From Micromonospora eburnea (lineage in GTDB: Bacteria; Actinomycetota; Actinomycetes; Mycobacteriales; Micromonosporaceae): DNA of 64,000 nt. The stretch spans positions 5,084,001 through 5,148,000 of the forward strand of contig NZ_FMHY01000002.1 in assembly GCF_900090225.1 (NCBI RefSeq). The letters are read 5' to 3'. Position numbers and translations under genes: made by a program. How positions within the stretch are numbered: the first letter of the stretch is position 1; each line of letters opens with the position of its first letter. The notes under the pieces are model-generated. The model did no database searches. It saw only the letters and a program-made list of their open reading frames with translations, and was not told the DNA's origin. Positions 1 through 8,082 of the stretch are shown piece after piece.

Positions 1-3000
1 GGTCGACGATCTGGCTGTGCGTCGAGTCCGGCGCGAGGGCCACCGAGTACGGGTCGGTCACCGACGCGGTGATCATCTTCTGGGCCGCCGGCTGCCAGGC
101 CTCGACCTGGTAGCGGTAGTACTTCCCGGTCCACGCCTTCGTGCCGCGCACCGACCAGACGCCGGTGCGGTCGTCCCGGCTCATCGACACGGACTGCGGC
201 CGCGCCGCCGGTGAGTCGAAGAGCTGGAGCGACACGGTGCGGGCGGTCGGCGCCCAGACGGCCAGGGTGGGCACCTTGCCGGCGAACGCCGGCCCGAGCT
301 TCGCGGTGGTGGCGGCCCGGTAGACGTCGTCGAGCACGCCCGGGATCTGCACCCCCGTCGCGCCGAGCAGGTGCCCCTGCGCGTCCCGCTCGGTCACCAC
401 GAGCTGCCCGCGCAGCGCCGCCGGCACCCGGGTCAGGTCGGCCCGGTCGAGGGTGAACGCGTGGTAGTCCCACAGGTGCGGCCAGCCCGCCCGCTGCGCC
501 TCGGTGAGCCCGTTGCGCTCGGCCCGCAGCGGCAGCGTGGTGTACGACCCGGTCAGCTCGCCGTCGGTGATGCTCAGCCCGCCGGTAGGGGCGGCGACCA
601 GGGCGTACCGCCTGCCGTCGGTCGGCCCGGTCCGCCAGGCCACCGTGGACCGGTCGAGCCACTGCGCTTTCTGCTTCGTGATGTCGAGGTCCCTGGCGAC
701 CCCGGAGGAGGTCGACGGCAGCAGCCGGCCGTTGACCCCGGCCAGCAGCCAGACCTCGCGCCCGGCGGTGGCGAAGTCGAGCCGCTGGTCCTCCGGGTGG
801 TCCTTCTCGTCGCCGCGGTGCACGATGTAGCTCAGCCCGGTGGCCCCGGCGGCCAGCGGCACCCGGAACACCGCGCCGAAGGCGTCGACCTTCTCCGGCT
901 TGAGCGGGCTGCCCCAGTCGGTCGGGTTGGCCGCGCCGTCCCACAGGTGCAGGCCCCAGCCGTCGTAGCCGCCGTCCGCCTTGCGCCAGTGCAGGACCGC
1001 CGTGTTCGGGTCGGCCGGCGGGTCGGGCTCGCCGGTGGCGGCCTGCCGGGTCGGGTACACCGTCGGGTCGCCCTGCTTGACCCAGACCTCGCCGGTCTGC
1101 GTCACGTCGATCGTGCGGTCGTTCTCCACGTCCTTGGTGCCGTTCCCGTCGACCACGAGGAAACCGACCGACCTGGCCCCCGGATTCAGCTTGACCCAGG
1201 CGAACCGGCCGAACGAGTCCTCGCCGGCGAACGGCTGCCCCTTGGGCCAGTCGGTCTGGTACGCCGGGTCGATGTCACCCCAGGTGTAGAGGCCCCAGTC
1301 GGCGTACCCGCCGGCCGGGCGCTGGTAGTGCACGATCGCCCAGTCCCGCGACGCGCTCTGCGCCGGCGTACCGACCACGCCGGTGGCCCGGGTGCTGGCG
1401 ACGCGGCCCTTCCCGTCGCGGACGACGGCCTTGTACTCGACCCTCGTCCCGCCGGCCAGACCGGTCAGGTCGTGGTGGACGGTGTACGGGGCCCGGTGCG
1501 CGCTGCCCAGCAGCGTCCACTTTCCGCCGGGCACCCGGGCGGCGAAGGTGACGGTCGCGAGGGGGTCACCGGTGGCCTGCGCGGTGACGGCGGCCCGGGT
1601 GGCGACCGGGGTGTCGCCGGGCTCGGTGAGGGTGACCTTCGGGGCGGCGCCGGCCTGCGGGATCGCCCGGTCGGCCCGGAGCACCACGGCCGACATCGCC
1701 GGCACCGTCACGCTCAGCCTGCCATCGGCGCCGGCCGTCGAGGTGCCGGCACCGCCGTAGACGCCGGTGAAGGTGGCACCGGCCGACCAGGTGTCCACGG
1801 TGACAGTCTGCGCGGTGCCGGCGTTGTTCACCGCGGCCACGTACTCGACGCGGTCGGCGGGCCGGATCCGGGAGAAGGCGAATACGCCGGGGCCGTCGGC
1901 CGCGTACCGGGTGACCTGGATGCCGTCGCGCAGCGCCGGGTGGGCCTGCCGCAGCCGGCCCAGCTCCGCGATGGTCCGGTAGAGCGGGTGGGTGGTGTCG
2001 TACTGGTCGCTGGCGTGGGTACGGGTGGTGCCGATCAGGTCGTCGTCGAGATAGTCGGGCGTGCGGCTGGCGAACATGTCCTGCCGGGCGTCCTTGTCCC
2101 CGCCCGGGCCGGTGAAGCCCTGCTCGTCGCCGGAGTACACGACGGGCTGGCCACGGGTGAGGAACATCAGCTGGTGGGCGAGCTGGTCGCGGCGCAACTG
2201 GGTGGCGTCGTCCCCACCGGCGGCGGCGATGAACGAACCGATCCGGCCCATGTCGTGATTGCCGAGGAAGGTGGGCAGCCGGTTAGCGTCGGTGTCCCGG
2301 GCGGCGTAGAGGTCATCCCGGGCGTACACGTCGGCGAGCGCCTTGGCCGAACCGCCGGCGGTGGTGTAGCCCCGCGCGGCCTCCTGGAAAGAGAAGTCCA
2401 GCGTGGCGGGCAGGCCGCCCTGCCGCACGTACGTCGACTCGATCTCCTGGTCGGCGCTGTAGACCTCGCCGAACATGAAGAAGTCCGGCTTGCCGGCCCG
2501 CTGCGCGGCGGCGTTGACGCCCCGGACGAACTGCGGCCAGAAGTCGAGGTTGGTGTGCTTGACGGTGTCGAGGCGGAACCCGTCGACTCCGGCCCGCGTG
2601 ATCCACTGCGCGTAGATGTCGGTCATCCCGCGCACCACCTCGGGCCGCTCGGTCCACAGGTCGTCGAGGCCGAAGAAGTCGCCGTACTCGCTGTTCTCGC
2701 CGGCGAAGGTGGAGTCGCCCCGGTTGTGGTACATGGTCGGGTCGTTCAGCCAGGCCGGGACCTTGACCTTCGCGTCGGCCGCGCTGGCGAAGGTCGGGGT
2801 GTACGGGAACGACCTCTCGTTGACCGGCGGGAAGTCCCGCGTGCCGTCCGCGTAGTTGCGGTCCTCGAAGGGCCGGCCCTGCGCGTCCCGGTACGGCGCG
2901 GTCTTCTTGTCGACGTAGCCGTACCGGTCCTCGGCGTACCGGATGACGTCCGCCGTGTGGTTGACGATGATGTCGAGATAGACCTTGATGCCCCGCTGGT

Positions 3001-3547
3001 GGGCGAGGCTGACCAGCCGCTTCAGCTCCTCGTTCGTCCCGAAGTGCGGGTCGACCTGGGTGAAGTCGGTGATCCAGTAGCCGTGGTATCCGGCGGAGAC
3101 GTCCGCGCCGCTGCCCTGCACGGGGCGGTTCTTGAAGATCGGGGCCATCCAGATCGCCGTGGTGCCCAGGCCCTGGATGTAGTCCAGCTTGTCGATGAGA
3201 CCCTTGAGGTCTCCGCCGTGGTAGAAGCCCTTGTCCGTCGGGTCCAGGCCGGTGGTGAGCCGATCACCGGTCAGGCCGCCGGTGTCGTTGCGCCGGTCGC
3301 CGTTGGCGAAGCGGTCCGGCAGGACGAAGTAGAACTGCTCGGCCCGGGCGGCGTTGGTGCCGGCCTTGAGCAGCGCCTCGGCGGACGGCTCCTTGCTCCA
3401 CTGGGGCGCGCCGGCGGCCGCGAGGGCGTCCGAGGTCACGACGCCGCCGTCGGCGCGGGCGGCCACCTGGGGTACGGCGACGAGGGTGAGCACGACGGAG
3501 GAGATCAGGGCGAGCAGGGCCTTGGCAGATATCGGCGGGGGTTTCAT
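1..3547 (-). CDS. pulA: Secreted pullulanase / alpha-amylase (GH13), C-terminus cut off by window edge
   Basis: Hydrolyses alpha-glucans outside the cell. About 1182 residues are visible. Residues 1-30 are a signal peptide (MKPPPISAKALLALI..., ending near QVAA). A complete GH13 alpha-amylase domain follows: DIIVNHT near residue 190, nucleophile region GFRLDTVKH near 325, acid/base MFGEVY near 359 and FLGNHDMGR near 430. Next come two pullulanase-associated carbohydrate-binding repeats (HYQRPAGGYADWGLYTW near 740, HWRKADGGYDGWGLHLW near 850). A CBM48/pullulanase N-terminal segment (LAVWAPTARTVSLQLFD near 1100, then VTDPYSVALA) runs off the edge. The order amylase, PUD repeats, pullulanase matches actinobacterial bifunctional amylopullulanases, so a second GH13 domain is expected outside the window. 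ATG 3547 is preceded by GAAAGG at 9-nt spacing. The pullulanase half is inferred because it is not visible. Confidence 0.9.
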   Translation of the reverse strand, partial: MKPPPISAKALLALISSVVLTLVAVPQVAARADGGVVTSDALAAAGAPQWSKEPSAEALLKAGTNAARAEQFYFVLPDRFANGDRRNDTGGLTGDRLTTGLDPTDKGFYHGGDLKGLIDKLDYIQGLGTTAIWMAPIFKNRPVQGSGADVSAGYHGYWITDFTQVDPHFGTNEELKRLVSLAHQRGIKVYLDIIVNHTADVIRYAEDRYGYVDKKTAPYRDAQGRPFEDRNYADGTRDFPPVNERSFPYTPTFASAADAKVKVPAWLNDPTMYHNRGDSTFAGENSEYGDFFGLDDLWTERPEVVRGMTDIYAQWITRAGVDGFRLDTVKHTNLDFWPQFVRGVNAAAQRAGKPDFFMFGEVYSADQEIESTYVRQGGLPATLDFSFQEAARGYTTAGGSAKALADVYARDDLYAARDTDANRLPTFLGNHDMGRIGSFIAAAGGDDATQLRRDQLAHQLMFLTRGQPVVYSGDEQGFTGPGGDKDARQDMFASRTPDYLDDDLIGTTRTHASDQYDTTHPLYRTIAELGRLRQAHPALRDGIQVTRYAADGPGVFAFSRIRPADRVEYVAAVNNAGTAQTVTVDTWSAGATFTGVYGGAGTSTAGADGRLSVTVPAMSAVVLRADRAIPQAGAAPKVTLTEPGDTPVATRAAVTAQATGDPLATVTFAARVPGGKWTLLGSAHRAPYTVHHDLTGLAGGTRVEYKAVVRDGKGRVASTRATGVVGTPAQSASRDWAIVHYQRPAGGYADWGLYTWGDIDPAYQTDWPKGQPFAGEDSFGRFAWVKLNPGARSVGFLVVDGNGTKDVENDRTIDVTQTGEVWVKQGDPTVYPTRQAATGEPDPPADPNTAVLHWRKADGGYDGWGLHLWDGAANPTDWGSPLKPEKVDAFGAVFRVPLAAGATGLSYIVHRGDEKDHPEDQRLDFATAGREVWLLAGVNGRLLPSTSSGVARDLDITKQKAQWLDRSTVAWRTGPTDGRRYALVAAPTGGLSITDGELTGSYTTLPLRAERNGLTEAQRAGWPHLWDYHAFTLDRADLTRVPAALRGQLVVTERDAQGHLLGATGVQIPGVLDDVYRAATTAKLGPAFAGKVPTLAVWAPTARTVSLQLFDSPAARPQSVSMSRDDRTGVWSVRGTKAWTGKYYRYQVEAWQPAAQKMITASVTDPYSVALAPDSTHSQIVD

Positions 3548-3580
3548 CGACGGCCTTTCTCTGGTCGCTGATTCGCCCGC

Positions 3581-3609
3581 ACGCTAGCCCTTGCCGAAAC
3601 ATTCTGCAA
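3581..3609 (-). promoter_or_regulatory. Predicted promoter of the pullulanase gene
   Basis: Read on the minus strand, TTGCAG (3609-3604) and TAGCGT (3586-3581) are separated by 17 nt. This is a good SigA-type -35/-10 pair, with a start expected about 27 nt ahead of the ATG at 3547. It is a pattern match only. Confidence 0.5.
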
Positions 3610-3651
3610 TAGTTTGCAAACCGAGTCGCAACAGAGCAGCTTGCTTGCAAA
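3604..3651 (-). promoter_or_regulatory. Cluster of TTGCAA half-sites, candidate sugar-responsive operator
   Basis: The 8-bp palindrome TTTGCAAA lies at 3613-3620, a second CTTGCAAA at 3644-3651 (31 bp away, about three helical turns), and a further TGCAA at 3605-3609 inside the -35 box. TTGCAA-type sites are the known targets of LacI-family MalR/AglR-like repressors of maltose and starch genes in actinomycetes. A regulator of that family is inferred; none is encoded in the window. Confidence 0.5.
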
Positions 3652-3690
3652 CTGATGCGCTGGGCCCCCCGGCCTGCCGCGACGCGGACC

Positions 3691-4383
3691 TCAGCGGCCA
3701 GCACACTCCGTGGCCCCGACCAGGCAGCTCGTCGGCCCGCTGTTGCCGGACCTCTCGACATGGAACCGCAGCGCCACCGACGCCCCCGGCGCCAGGTCCA
3801 CCCCACTGCGGTACGTGAAGACCCCGTCGGCGAAACTCGCGGTGCCCTGCTCCGCGCTCTCCACCCAGGACGACGTGACGCGTCCCCGCTCGAAGTTCAG
3901 CGTCACCGTCCAGCCACTGGGCCGGTCACCGCGGTTCACCAGCAACACCTCACCGATGAAGCCACCGTGGAAGGCTTCCACCTCCCGGTACCGGCCGGTG
4001 ACTGGCGACGGTGCGGACGGGGCCACCAGCACCGCCGGCGGCGGGGCCGAGGAGGAGGCCGGTCGACTGCCCGTGGTGGCACCTGCCGACCGGCTCGGCG
4101 TGGACCGGGTCGGCAGCACGACGGTCGACTCGGGCAACGGCACGGGCGGCACCGGCGTGGTGCCCGAGCTGGGCGGCGCCGACGTGGCCGCCACCGGCAA
4201 CTCCGGCAGCGACATCGCCGGCTCCGGCGGCGCGCCGTCGGTGTACGTCCGCCGGGCCCGTGCCGAGCCGAGCGCTACGACCAGCAGCACCACCATGACG
4301 ATCACGCCGATCGAGACGACGATCCAGGGCGAGGAGGTGATGGCGGCGCCGGGTGACGGGCGTGCGCGACGTGTGCCGGACAT
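3691..4383 (-). CDS. Membrane-anchored protein with C-terminal CBM2-like domain
   Basis: 230 residues. A short Arg-rich N-terminus is followed by one membrane segment (about residues 17-40, WIVVSIGVIVMVVLLVVALG) and a long Pro/Ser/Thr-rich linker to about residue 130. The C-terminal domain has the layout of a family 2 cellulose-binding module: GFIGEVLLVNRGDRPSGW, then VTSSW, a Pro-Gly-Ala-Ser turn, and a closing Cys pair. There is no catalytic domain. The likely role is an extracellular carbohydrate-binding or surface protein tethered by an uncleaved anchor. ATG 4383 is chosen because GGGGAGGGG lies just upstream; the open frame extends further without a ribosome site. It sits behind the starch-degrading enzyme on the same strand but with a separate upstream region, so a shared role is only suggestive. 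Confidence 0.65.
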   Translation of the reverse strand: MSGTRRARPSPGAAITSSPWIVVSIGVIVMVVLLVVALGSARARRTYTDGAPPEPAMSLPELPVAATSAPPSSGTTPVPPVPLPESTVVLPTRSTPSRSAGATTGSRPASSSAPPPAVLVAPSAPSPVTGRYREVEAFHGGFIGEVLLVNRGDRPSGWTVTLNFERGRVTSSWVESAEQGTASFADGVFTYRSGVDLAPGASVALRFHVERSGNSGPTSCLVGATECAGR

Positions 4384-4484
4384 GGCCCCTCCCCTGTTGA
4401 TGCCGTCGGGTGAGCGTAACGACCGACGGCAACTCCACAAGTACGCGAGCCGGCCCCCCGGCGGGTTCGGCCCGGCAGACCCGG

Positions 4485-5132
4485 TCAGCGTGCCGGGATG
4501 CGCACCTCGATCTCCGCCCCGAGCTGGGCGCCACCGGCGAGTTCGAGATTGTCGCCGCTCCAGAACCGTCCCGGGTCGTACCAGTTGGGCCGGCGACCGG
4601 CCGGCAGCAGCCCCATGGCCTCATAGGTCACCGCCACCACCTCGGCGCAGTACGCGGTCTCCAGCGCCCCATCGCGCACCGGCACGGTGGACGGCTGCCG
4701 ACGACGCAGGTTGGGCACCCGACCGCGCGCCCAGCGCCAGGCGAGTTGGGTGGTGGACGGGAACGGGGTGCCGTCGAGGCGCGCCACGGTCCGCAGCACC
4801 GCCTCCTCCATCGCGGTGTCGGCCGGCGGTTCGAGCTGGCGCAGCCAGGCCCGCTGGCCGTACCGGTTGGCCCAGACGCGGACCGCGTCCCGCAGGTCGT
4901 GCAGCTGCACGCCGCGCTGATGGGCGCCGGTCCACATGTCCGGCAGCGACCGGCCCAGCTCGGCGTGCCACATCAGCGGCGGCATGTCGTCGAGCACCAC
5001 CGCCATGCCGACATGGTTGACCGGGCTGTTGGTGGTGAGCTGGATGGCGCGGTCGGGCACGCTGCGCCCGCGGAACACCCACACGTCTCCGGTCCGGGTC
5101 AGCTCCACGGCCTCGCCCAGGCTGATGCTCAC
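4485..5132 (-). CDS. Hypothetical protein, possible permuted NlpC/P60 (YiiX-like) fold
   Basis: 215 residues, no signal peptide or membrane segment. Two conserved-looking blocks stand out: NHVGMAVVLDD (about residues 39-49) and YCAEVVAVTYEAMGLL (about 167-182). A His in the first block and a Cys in the second, in that order, is the arrangement of circularly permuted papain-like amidases (LRAT/YiiX type), so a cysteine hydrolase is possible. I do not recognise a specific function. GTG 5132 has no Shine-Dalgarno but lies 8 nt downstream of TAGGGT, which suggests a leaderless transcript. The next gene diverges from the same 19-bp gap. Confidence 0.6.
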   Translation of the reverse strand: MSISLGEAVELTRTGDVWVFRGRSVPDRAIQLTTNSPVNHVGMAVVLDDMPPLMWHAELGRSLPDMWTGAHQRGVQLHDLRDAVRVWANRYGQRAWLRQLEPPADTAMEEAVLRTVARLDGTPFPSTTQLAWRWARGRVPNLRRRQPSTVPVRDGALETAYCAEVVAVTYEAMGLLPAGRRPNWYDPGRFWSGDNLELAGGAQLGAEIEVRIPAR

Positions 5133-5139
5133 AAAGGAC

Positions 5140-5146
5140 TACCCTA
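5140..5146. promoter_or_regulatory. Interlocked divergent -10 elements
   Basis: The 19-bp gap between two divergent starts holds TACCCT on the plus strand (5140-5145), 6 nt before the ATG at 5152. On the minus strand it holds TAGGGT (5146-5141), 8 nt before the GTG at 5132. Both fit TANNNT at the distance expected for leaderless mRNAs, and they share six base pairs. Transcription start mapping would decide. Confidence 0.45.
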
Positions 5147-5151
5147 AGCCG

Positions 5152-5337
5152 ATGCGGCGACGGATGCGGTGGTGGAAGGTGCTCGGGCTGGCTGGCCTCG
5201 CCGGCGTCGCGGCGACCGGGGTGGTCGTGGCCCGGGCGGAGCGGCGCCGCCGGGCGTACACCCCGGAGGAGATCCGCGACCGCCTGCGCGAGCGGCACGC
5301 CCGCGCCGTCGGGCCCGGCGCCGGCGACCAGCCCTGA
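5152..5337 (+). CDS. Small single-pass membrane protein, unknown function
   Basis: 61 residues: MRRRMRWWK, then a hydrophobic segment (VLGLAGLAGVAATGVVVA), then a strongly charged Arg/Glu-rich cytoplasmic tail with YTPEEIRDRLRERHA. Two in-frame ATGs are close together; the first is used because it is 6-7 nt after a -10-like TACCCT (leaderless). I do not recognise the family. It is divergent from the putative hydrolase gene. Confidence 0.6.
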   Translation: MRRRMRWWKVLGLAGLAGVAATGVVVARAERRRRAYTPEEIRDRLRERHARAVGPGAGDQP

Positions 5338-5349
5338 CCGACCCGCGGC

Positions 5350-5727
5350 TCACCGGTCCGCGCGGCGCACCGCCTCGTCCAGGGCCTCCGGGGTACGACC
5401 GACCAGCGCGCCGCCGTCGTCCAACAGCAGGATCGGACGCTGGATCAGCTCCGGGTGCTCGACCATCGTGGTGATCCAGCGCGGCTCGGCCGCGTCGTCG
5501 CGCGGCCAGTCCGCCATGCCCAGGGCCACCGCGGCCGGTTCGCCGGTGCGGCAGATGTCCCAGGCCCTGGCCTCCAGCCGGCGCAGCACGTCGGTCAGCT
5601 CGGCCGCGCTCGGCGGCTCCGCCAGATACGCCCGCAGCCGGTAGGGCACCCGCGCCTCGTCCAGCGTCGCACGTGCGCCGGCGCACTTCGAGCAGGACGG
5701 GTTGTGCCAGATCTCCATTCGCACCAT
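5350..5727 (-). CDS. ArsC/Spx-family protein (arsenate reductase-like)
   Basis: 125 residues, thioredoxin-fold ArsC family. The start MEIWHNPSCSKCAGARATL carries the family N-x-x-C motif with an added CxxC (C-S-K-C), followed by the usual helix and a terminal ILLLDDGGALVGRTPEAL strand that matches the family's RP...vGr...l block. The gene stands alone, with no arsenite pump or ArsR nearby. It may therefore be a general glutaredoxin- or mycothiol-linked reductase rather than an arsenic resistance gene. Two in-frame ATGs (5727 and 5718) are possible. Confidence 0.8.
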   Translation of the reverse strand: MVRMEIWHNPSCSKCAGARATLDEARVPYRLRAYLAEPPSAAELTDVLRRLEARAWDICRTGEPAAVALGMADWPRDDAAEPRWITTMVEHPELIQRPILLLDDGGALVGRTPEALDEAVRRADR

Positions 5728-6259
5728 GGTGGCACACCGTCTCGGCCCTCTCCTGTGGACGGCGTCCGGTCCGTCACCGCCCCCGACCGGCAGTTCCCCA
5801 GGCTCTCTTCCGGCAGCGGGCTGCTGCCGACTTCCGCATCGATCAACTCCATGTGCGGCATGTGATGGTCTCCGGCCTCCGGAAGACCACCACATGCCGC
5901 ATCCTGCGTGACCCCCAACGGACTGCGGCACCCCGCCCGCGCCGAATGTCCGGTCTGCGCGGGATGGGTGGTTCGCGGGGTGGGGTGTCCCGTGGTCGGG
6001 GCCACCCGTGGGCCGGAATCATCCGGGGGGTCGGGGCGTTGTACATGACTGACCGCGCCGCACCCCCCGCGCCGGTCACCCCGCCCGACGAAATCGGGCC
6101 GCCGGCCCGGCGGAATGACCCGCCACCGCCGGTCGTTACACCACCCGGGCCACCCGAGCAGGCCACGCCGCCGGACCCCCGAAGACTTCCCCCCCCCTGC
6201 GTGACACCCGCACCCCCCTGTCGCGGGCCTGTCGCGAACCCCAACGAAAGGCTTTTGTC
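5728..6259. other. Long intergenic region with an 18-bp inverted repeat
   Basis: This is a divergent gap of more than 500 bp between the ArsC-like gene and the peptidase gene. It holds a strong inverted repeat at 5854-5901 and then very C-rich sequence (runs such as 6189-6197). Open frames in it are Pro-rich, have no ribosome site and are rejected. Nothing else is recognised. Confidence 0.5.
5854..5901. repeat. Inverted repeat, 18-bp arms (17 paired), 12-nt loop
   Basis: Arm 1 TGCGGCATGTGATGGTCT (5854-5871) pairs with 5884-5901 with a single A-C mismatch. There is no U-tract, and it lies upstream of both flanking genes, so it is not an ordinary terminator. It could be an operator, a structured leader of the minus-strand ArsC-like gene, or part of a small RNA. 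Confidence 0.7.
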
Positions 6260-6895
6260 ATGCGTACCGACATCCTGCGCAAGACCACCCTGACCGTCGC
6301 CGGTATCGCCGCCACCACCGGTGGGATCGCCGGCCCCGCCATCGCCGCGCACGCCGCCGACAAGCCCGCCCCCAAGCCGGCCGCCGAGCGGGAACTCCAC
6401 GTCCGCTACCAGGCCCAGCCCAACTTCTACTACTGCGGCCCCGCCGCCGCCCGTAACGCCCTCTCCGTCCAGGACAAGAACATCGACGTCGACACCATGG
6501 CCAAGGAGATGGGCACCACCGAGAACGGCACCAACAGCATCAACGACATCACCCCGGTCCTGAACAAGGAGACCGGCAAGACCGACGCCTACCACTCGGT
6601 CGAGATCCGTGACAGCAAGGCCGACGACAAGCAGACCGACAAGCTGCGCACCGACATCGTCCGCACCGTCGACGGCGGCCGCGCCGTGGTCGCCAACATC
6701 GCCGGCACCGCCACCGACACCGACGGCAACACCCACTCCTTCGAAGGCGGCCACTACATCAGCGTCGTCGGCTACCACGACAACGGCAAGACCGTCACCA
6801 TCGCCGACTCCGCCAACCCGAACACCGCCTCCTACCGGATGAGCGTCGACAACCTCGCCGACTGGATCGCCACCCGCGGCTACAGCACCTCCTGA
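6260..6895 (+). CDS. Secreted C39-like (papain-fold) peptidase domain protein
   Basis: 211 residues. A signal peptide of about 34 residues (MRTDILRKTTLTVAGIAATT..., AHAA cleavage) is followed by a stand-alone peptidase_C39_2-type domain. It shows the catalytic Cys block NFYYCGPAAARNAL (near 52-65), the His block GGHYISVVGYHDN (near 168-180) and the Asp in TIADSANP (near 186-193). No ABC transporter accompanies it, so it is not a bacteriocin-exporter leader peptidase; an extracellular cysteine peptidase or amidase is the plausible reading. ATG 6260 follows AAAGG at 8 nt. It is relatively Lys/Asp-rich and lower in GC than its neighbours. A perfect hairpin follows its stop. Confidence 0.8.
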   Translation: MRTDILRKTTLTVAGIAATTGGIAGPAIAAHAADKPAPKPAAERELHVRYQAQPNFYYCGPAAARNALSVQDKNIDVDTMAKEMGTTENGTNSINDITPVLNKETGKTDAYHSVEIRDSKADDKQTDKLRTDIVRTVDGGRAVVANIAGTATDTDGNTHSFEGGHYISVVGYHDNGKTVTIADSANPNTASYRMSVDNLADWIATRGYSTS

Positions 6896-6910
6896 CCCAC
6901 CACACGAACC

Positions 6911-6947
6911 ACGAAGGGCCGGCCCCACCACGGGGCCGGCCCTTCGT
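6911..6947. terminator. Perfect 16-bp hairpin between convergent genes
   Basis: ACGAAGGGCCGGCCCC (6911-6926) and its exact complement (6932-6947) flank a 5-nt loop. It is followed by a short T-rich stretch. It sits between the peptidase stop and the DedA stop and can serve both directions. Confidence 0.8.
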
Positions 6948-6966
6948 GATCTTCGGTGGCGCGGGT

Positions 6967-7623
6967 TCAGTGGTCGCTGCCGGCCCGCACCGGCTCGGCC
7001 TCGACGGGCGCCTCGGCCGAGGCCAGCCGGTGGGCCCGGCGGCGCAGCCACCAGGTGCTGCCGAGGCCGGCGAGAATCGCGACGACCAGCCCGGCCCAGG
7101 ACAGGTCCTTGAGCCAGTGCTCAGCCGCCCGGCCCACGCTGAACAGCAGGTACGTGGTGCCGAAGGCCCAGACCAGGCCGCCGGCCGCGTTCGCCAGCAG
7201 GAACCGCCGGTACGGCACGTGCAGCGCGCCCGCCAGGGGCCCGGCCAGGATCCGCAGCAGCGCCACGAACCGGCCGAAGAAGACCGCCCAGACGCCGTAC
7301 CGGGCGAAGCTCTCCTCGGCGCGGGCGATCTGCGCCGGGCCGAGGTGCCGGGGGAAGCGCCGGCCCAGCCGGGCGAGCAGCGGACGACCGCCGCGTCGGC
7401 CGACGGCGTACCCGATGGAGTCGCCGACGATGGCGCCGAACGCCGCGGCGGCGGCCACCCACTCCGGCTCGACCACGCCGCCGGCGGCGAGTAGCGCGGA
7501 ACTGACCAGGACGATCTCGCCGGGCAGCGGAACTCCCATGCTCTCCACGCCGATCACCCCGGCGACGATCAGGTAGACCACGCCCGGGGGAAGCGCGGAG
7601 AGCCAGTGCTGTACGTCGAGCAC
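6967..7623 (-). CDS. DedA family (SNARE-associated) integral membrane protein
   Basis: 218 residues with 4-6 hydrophobic segments. The DedA signature is clear: PLPGEIVLVSSALLAAGG near residue 32, GDSIGYAVGRRGG near 67, and the block FGRFVALLRILAGPLAGAL with the two conserved Arg near 116-134, ending with a C-terminal membrane helix. DedA proteins act in undecaprenyl-phosphate or phospholipid translocation and proton-motive-force homeostasis. GTG 7623 is the start. Which DedA subtype this is cannot be told from sequence alone. Confidence 0.88.
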   Translation of the reverse strand: MLDVQHWLSALPPGVVYLIVAGVIGVESMGVPLPGEIVLVSSALLAAGGVVEPEWVAAAAAFGAIVGDSIGYAVGRRGGRPLLARLGRRFPRHLGPAQIARAEESFARYGVWAVFFGRFVALLRILAGPLAGALHVPYRRFLLANAAGGLVWAFGTTYLLFSVGRAAEHWLKDLSWAGLVVAILAGLGSTWWLRRRAHRLASAEAPVEAEPVRAGSDH

Positions 7624-7683
7624 CGCCCACCCCTTCCGGTCCGACCTCGAACCCTACCCGGCAACGGGCGATGCGGGGTCCGG

Positions 7684-8046
7684 TCAGGGGGTGGTTACCG
7701 GGGCGAGGAACTCCAGACGGTTGCCGTGCGGGTCGTGGGTGTGGAAGCGACGCATACCCGGAATCTCCTCGTCGCCCCAGATCACGGGATAGCCGGCAGC
7801 GGCGAGCCGGGTGGCGAGCGCGTCGAGGTCGGAGCGGAGCAGCGCCGGGTGCGCCTTGCGGGCCGGCCTGAAGTCGTCCTCGACCCCGAGGTGCAGTTCG
7901 GTGTCGTACCCGGTGAACCAGCAACCACCGCGGGCGGCGAGGGCCGGTGGCTTGGGCTTCTCGGTCATCCCGAGCAGGTCTAGGTAGAAGGAGCGGGATC
8001 GGTCCTCGGAGCCGCGTGGGCAGGCGAGCAGGACGTGATGGATCAT
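7684..8046 (-). CDS. VOC (glyoxalase/bleomycin-resistance fold) protein
   Basis: 120 residues, one VOC module pair: IHHVLLACPRGSEDRSRSFY...LLGM at the N-terminus, ELHLGVEDDF in the middle and HTHDPHGNRLEFLAP at the end, with candidate metal ligands H, H and E. The substrate is unknown. ATG 8046 is preferred over the upstream in-frame GTG (8055) because GGAGG lies 8 nt before it and would overlap the GTG. Confidence 0.82.
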   Translation of the reverse strand: MIHHVLLACPRGSEDRSRSFYLDLLGMTEKPKPPALAARGGCWFTGYDTELHLGVEDDFRPARKAHPALLRSDLDALATRLAAAGYPVIWGDEEIPGMRRFHTHDPHGNRLEFLAPVTTP

Positions 8047-8082
8047 GGTGGGCACCTCCTCGTCCCGAACCCTGGCACAAGG

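Noticed and set aside
371..3571. 1066-residue open frame on the plus strand
   Set aside because: It lies opposite the pullulanase gene, has Pro/Arg/Gly-rich composition and no known domain; it is a shadow frame typical of very GC-rich DNA.
5595..6005. Minus-strand frame in the ArsC-like upstream region
   Set aside because: It overlaps the ArsC-like gene in another frame, has no ribosome site and no recognisable peptide.
6046..6293. Pro-rich short frame beginning MTDRAAPPAPVTPPDE
   Set aside because: No ribosome site, low-complexity, overlaps the start of the peptidase gene.
6260..6895. Lantibiotic-type (C39) bacteriocin processing enzyme
   Set aside because: There is no ABC transporter domain and no precursor peptide nearby; the protein carries its own signal peptide and is a stand-alone papain-like domain.
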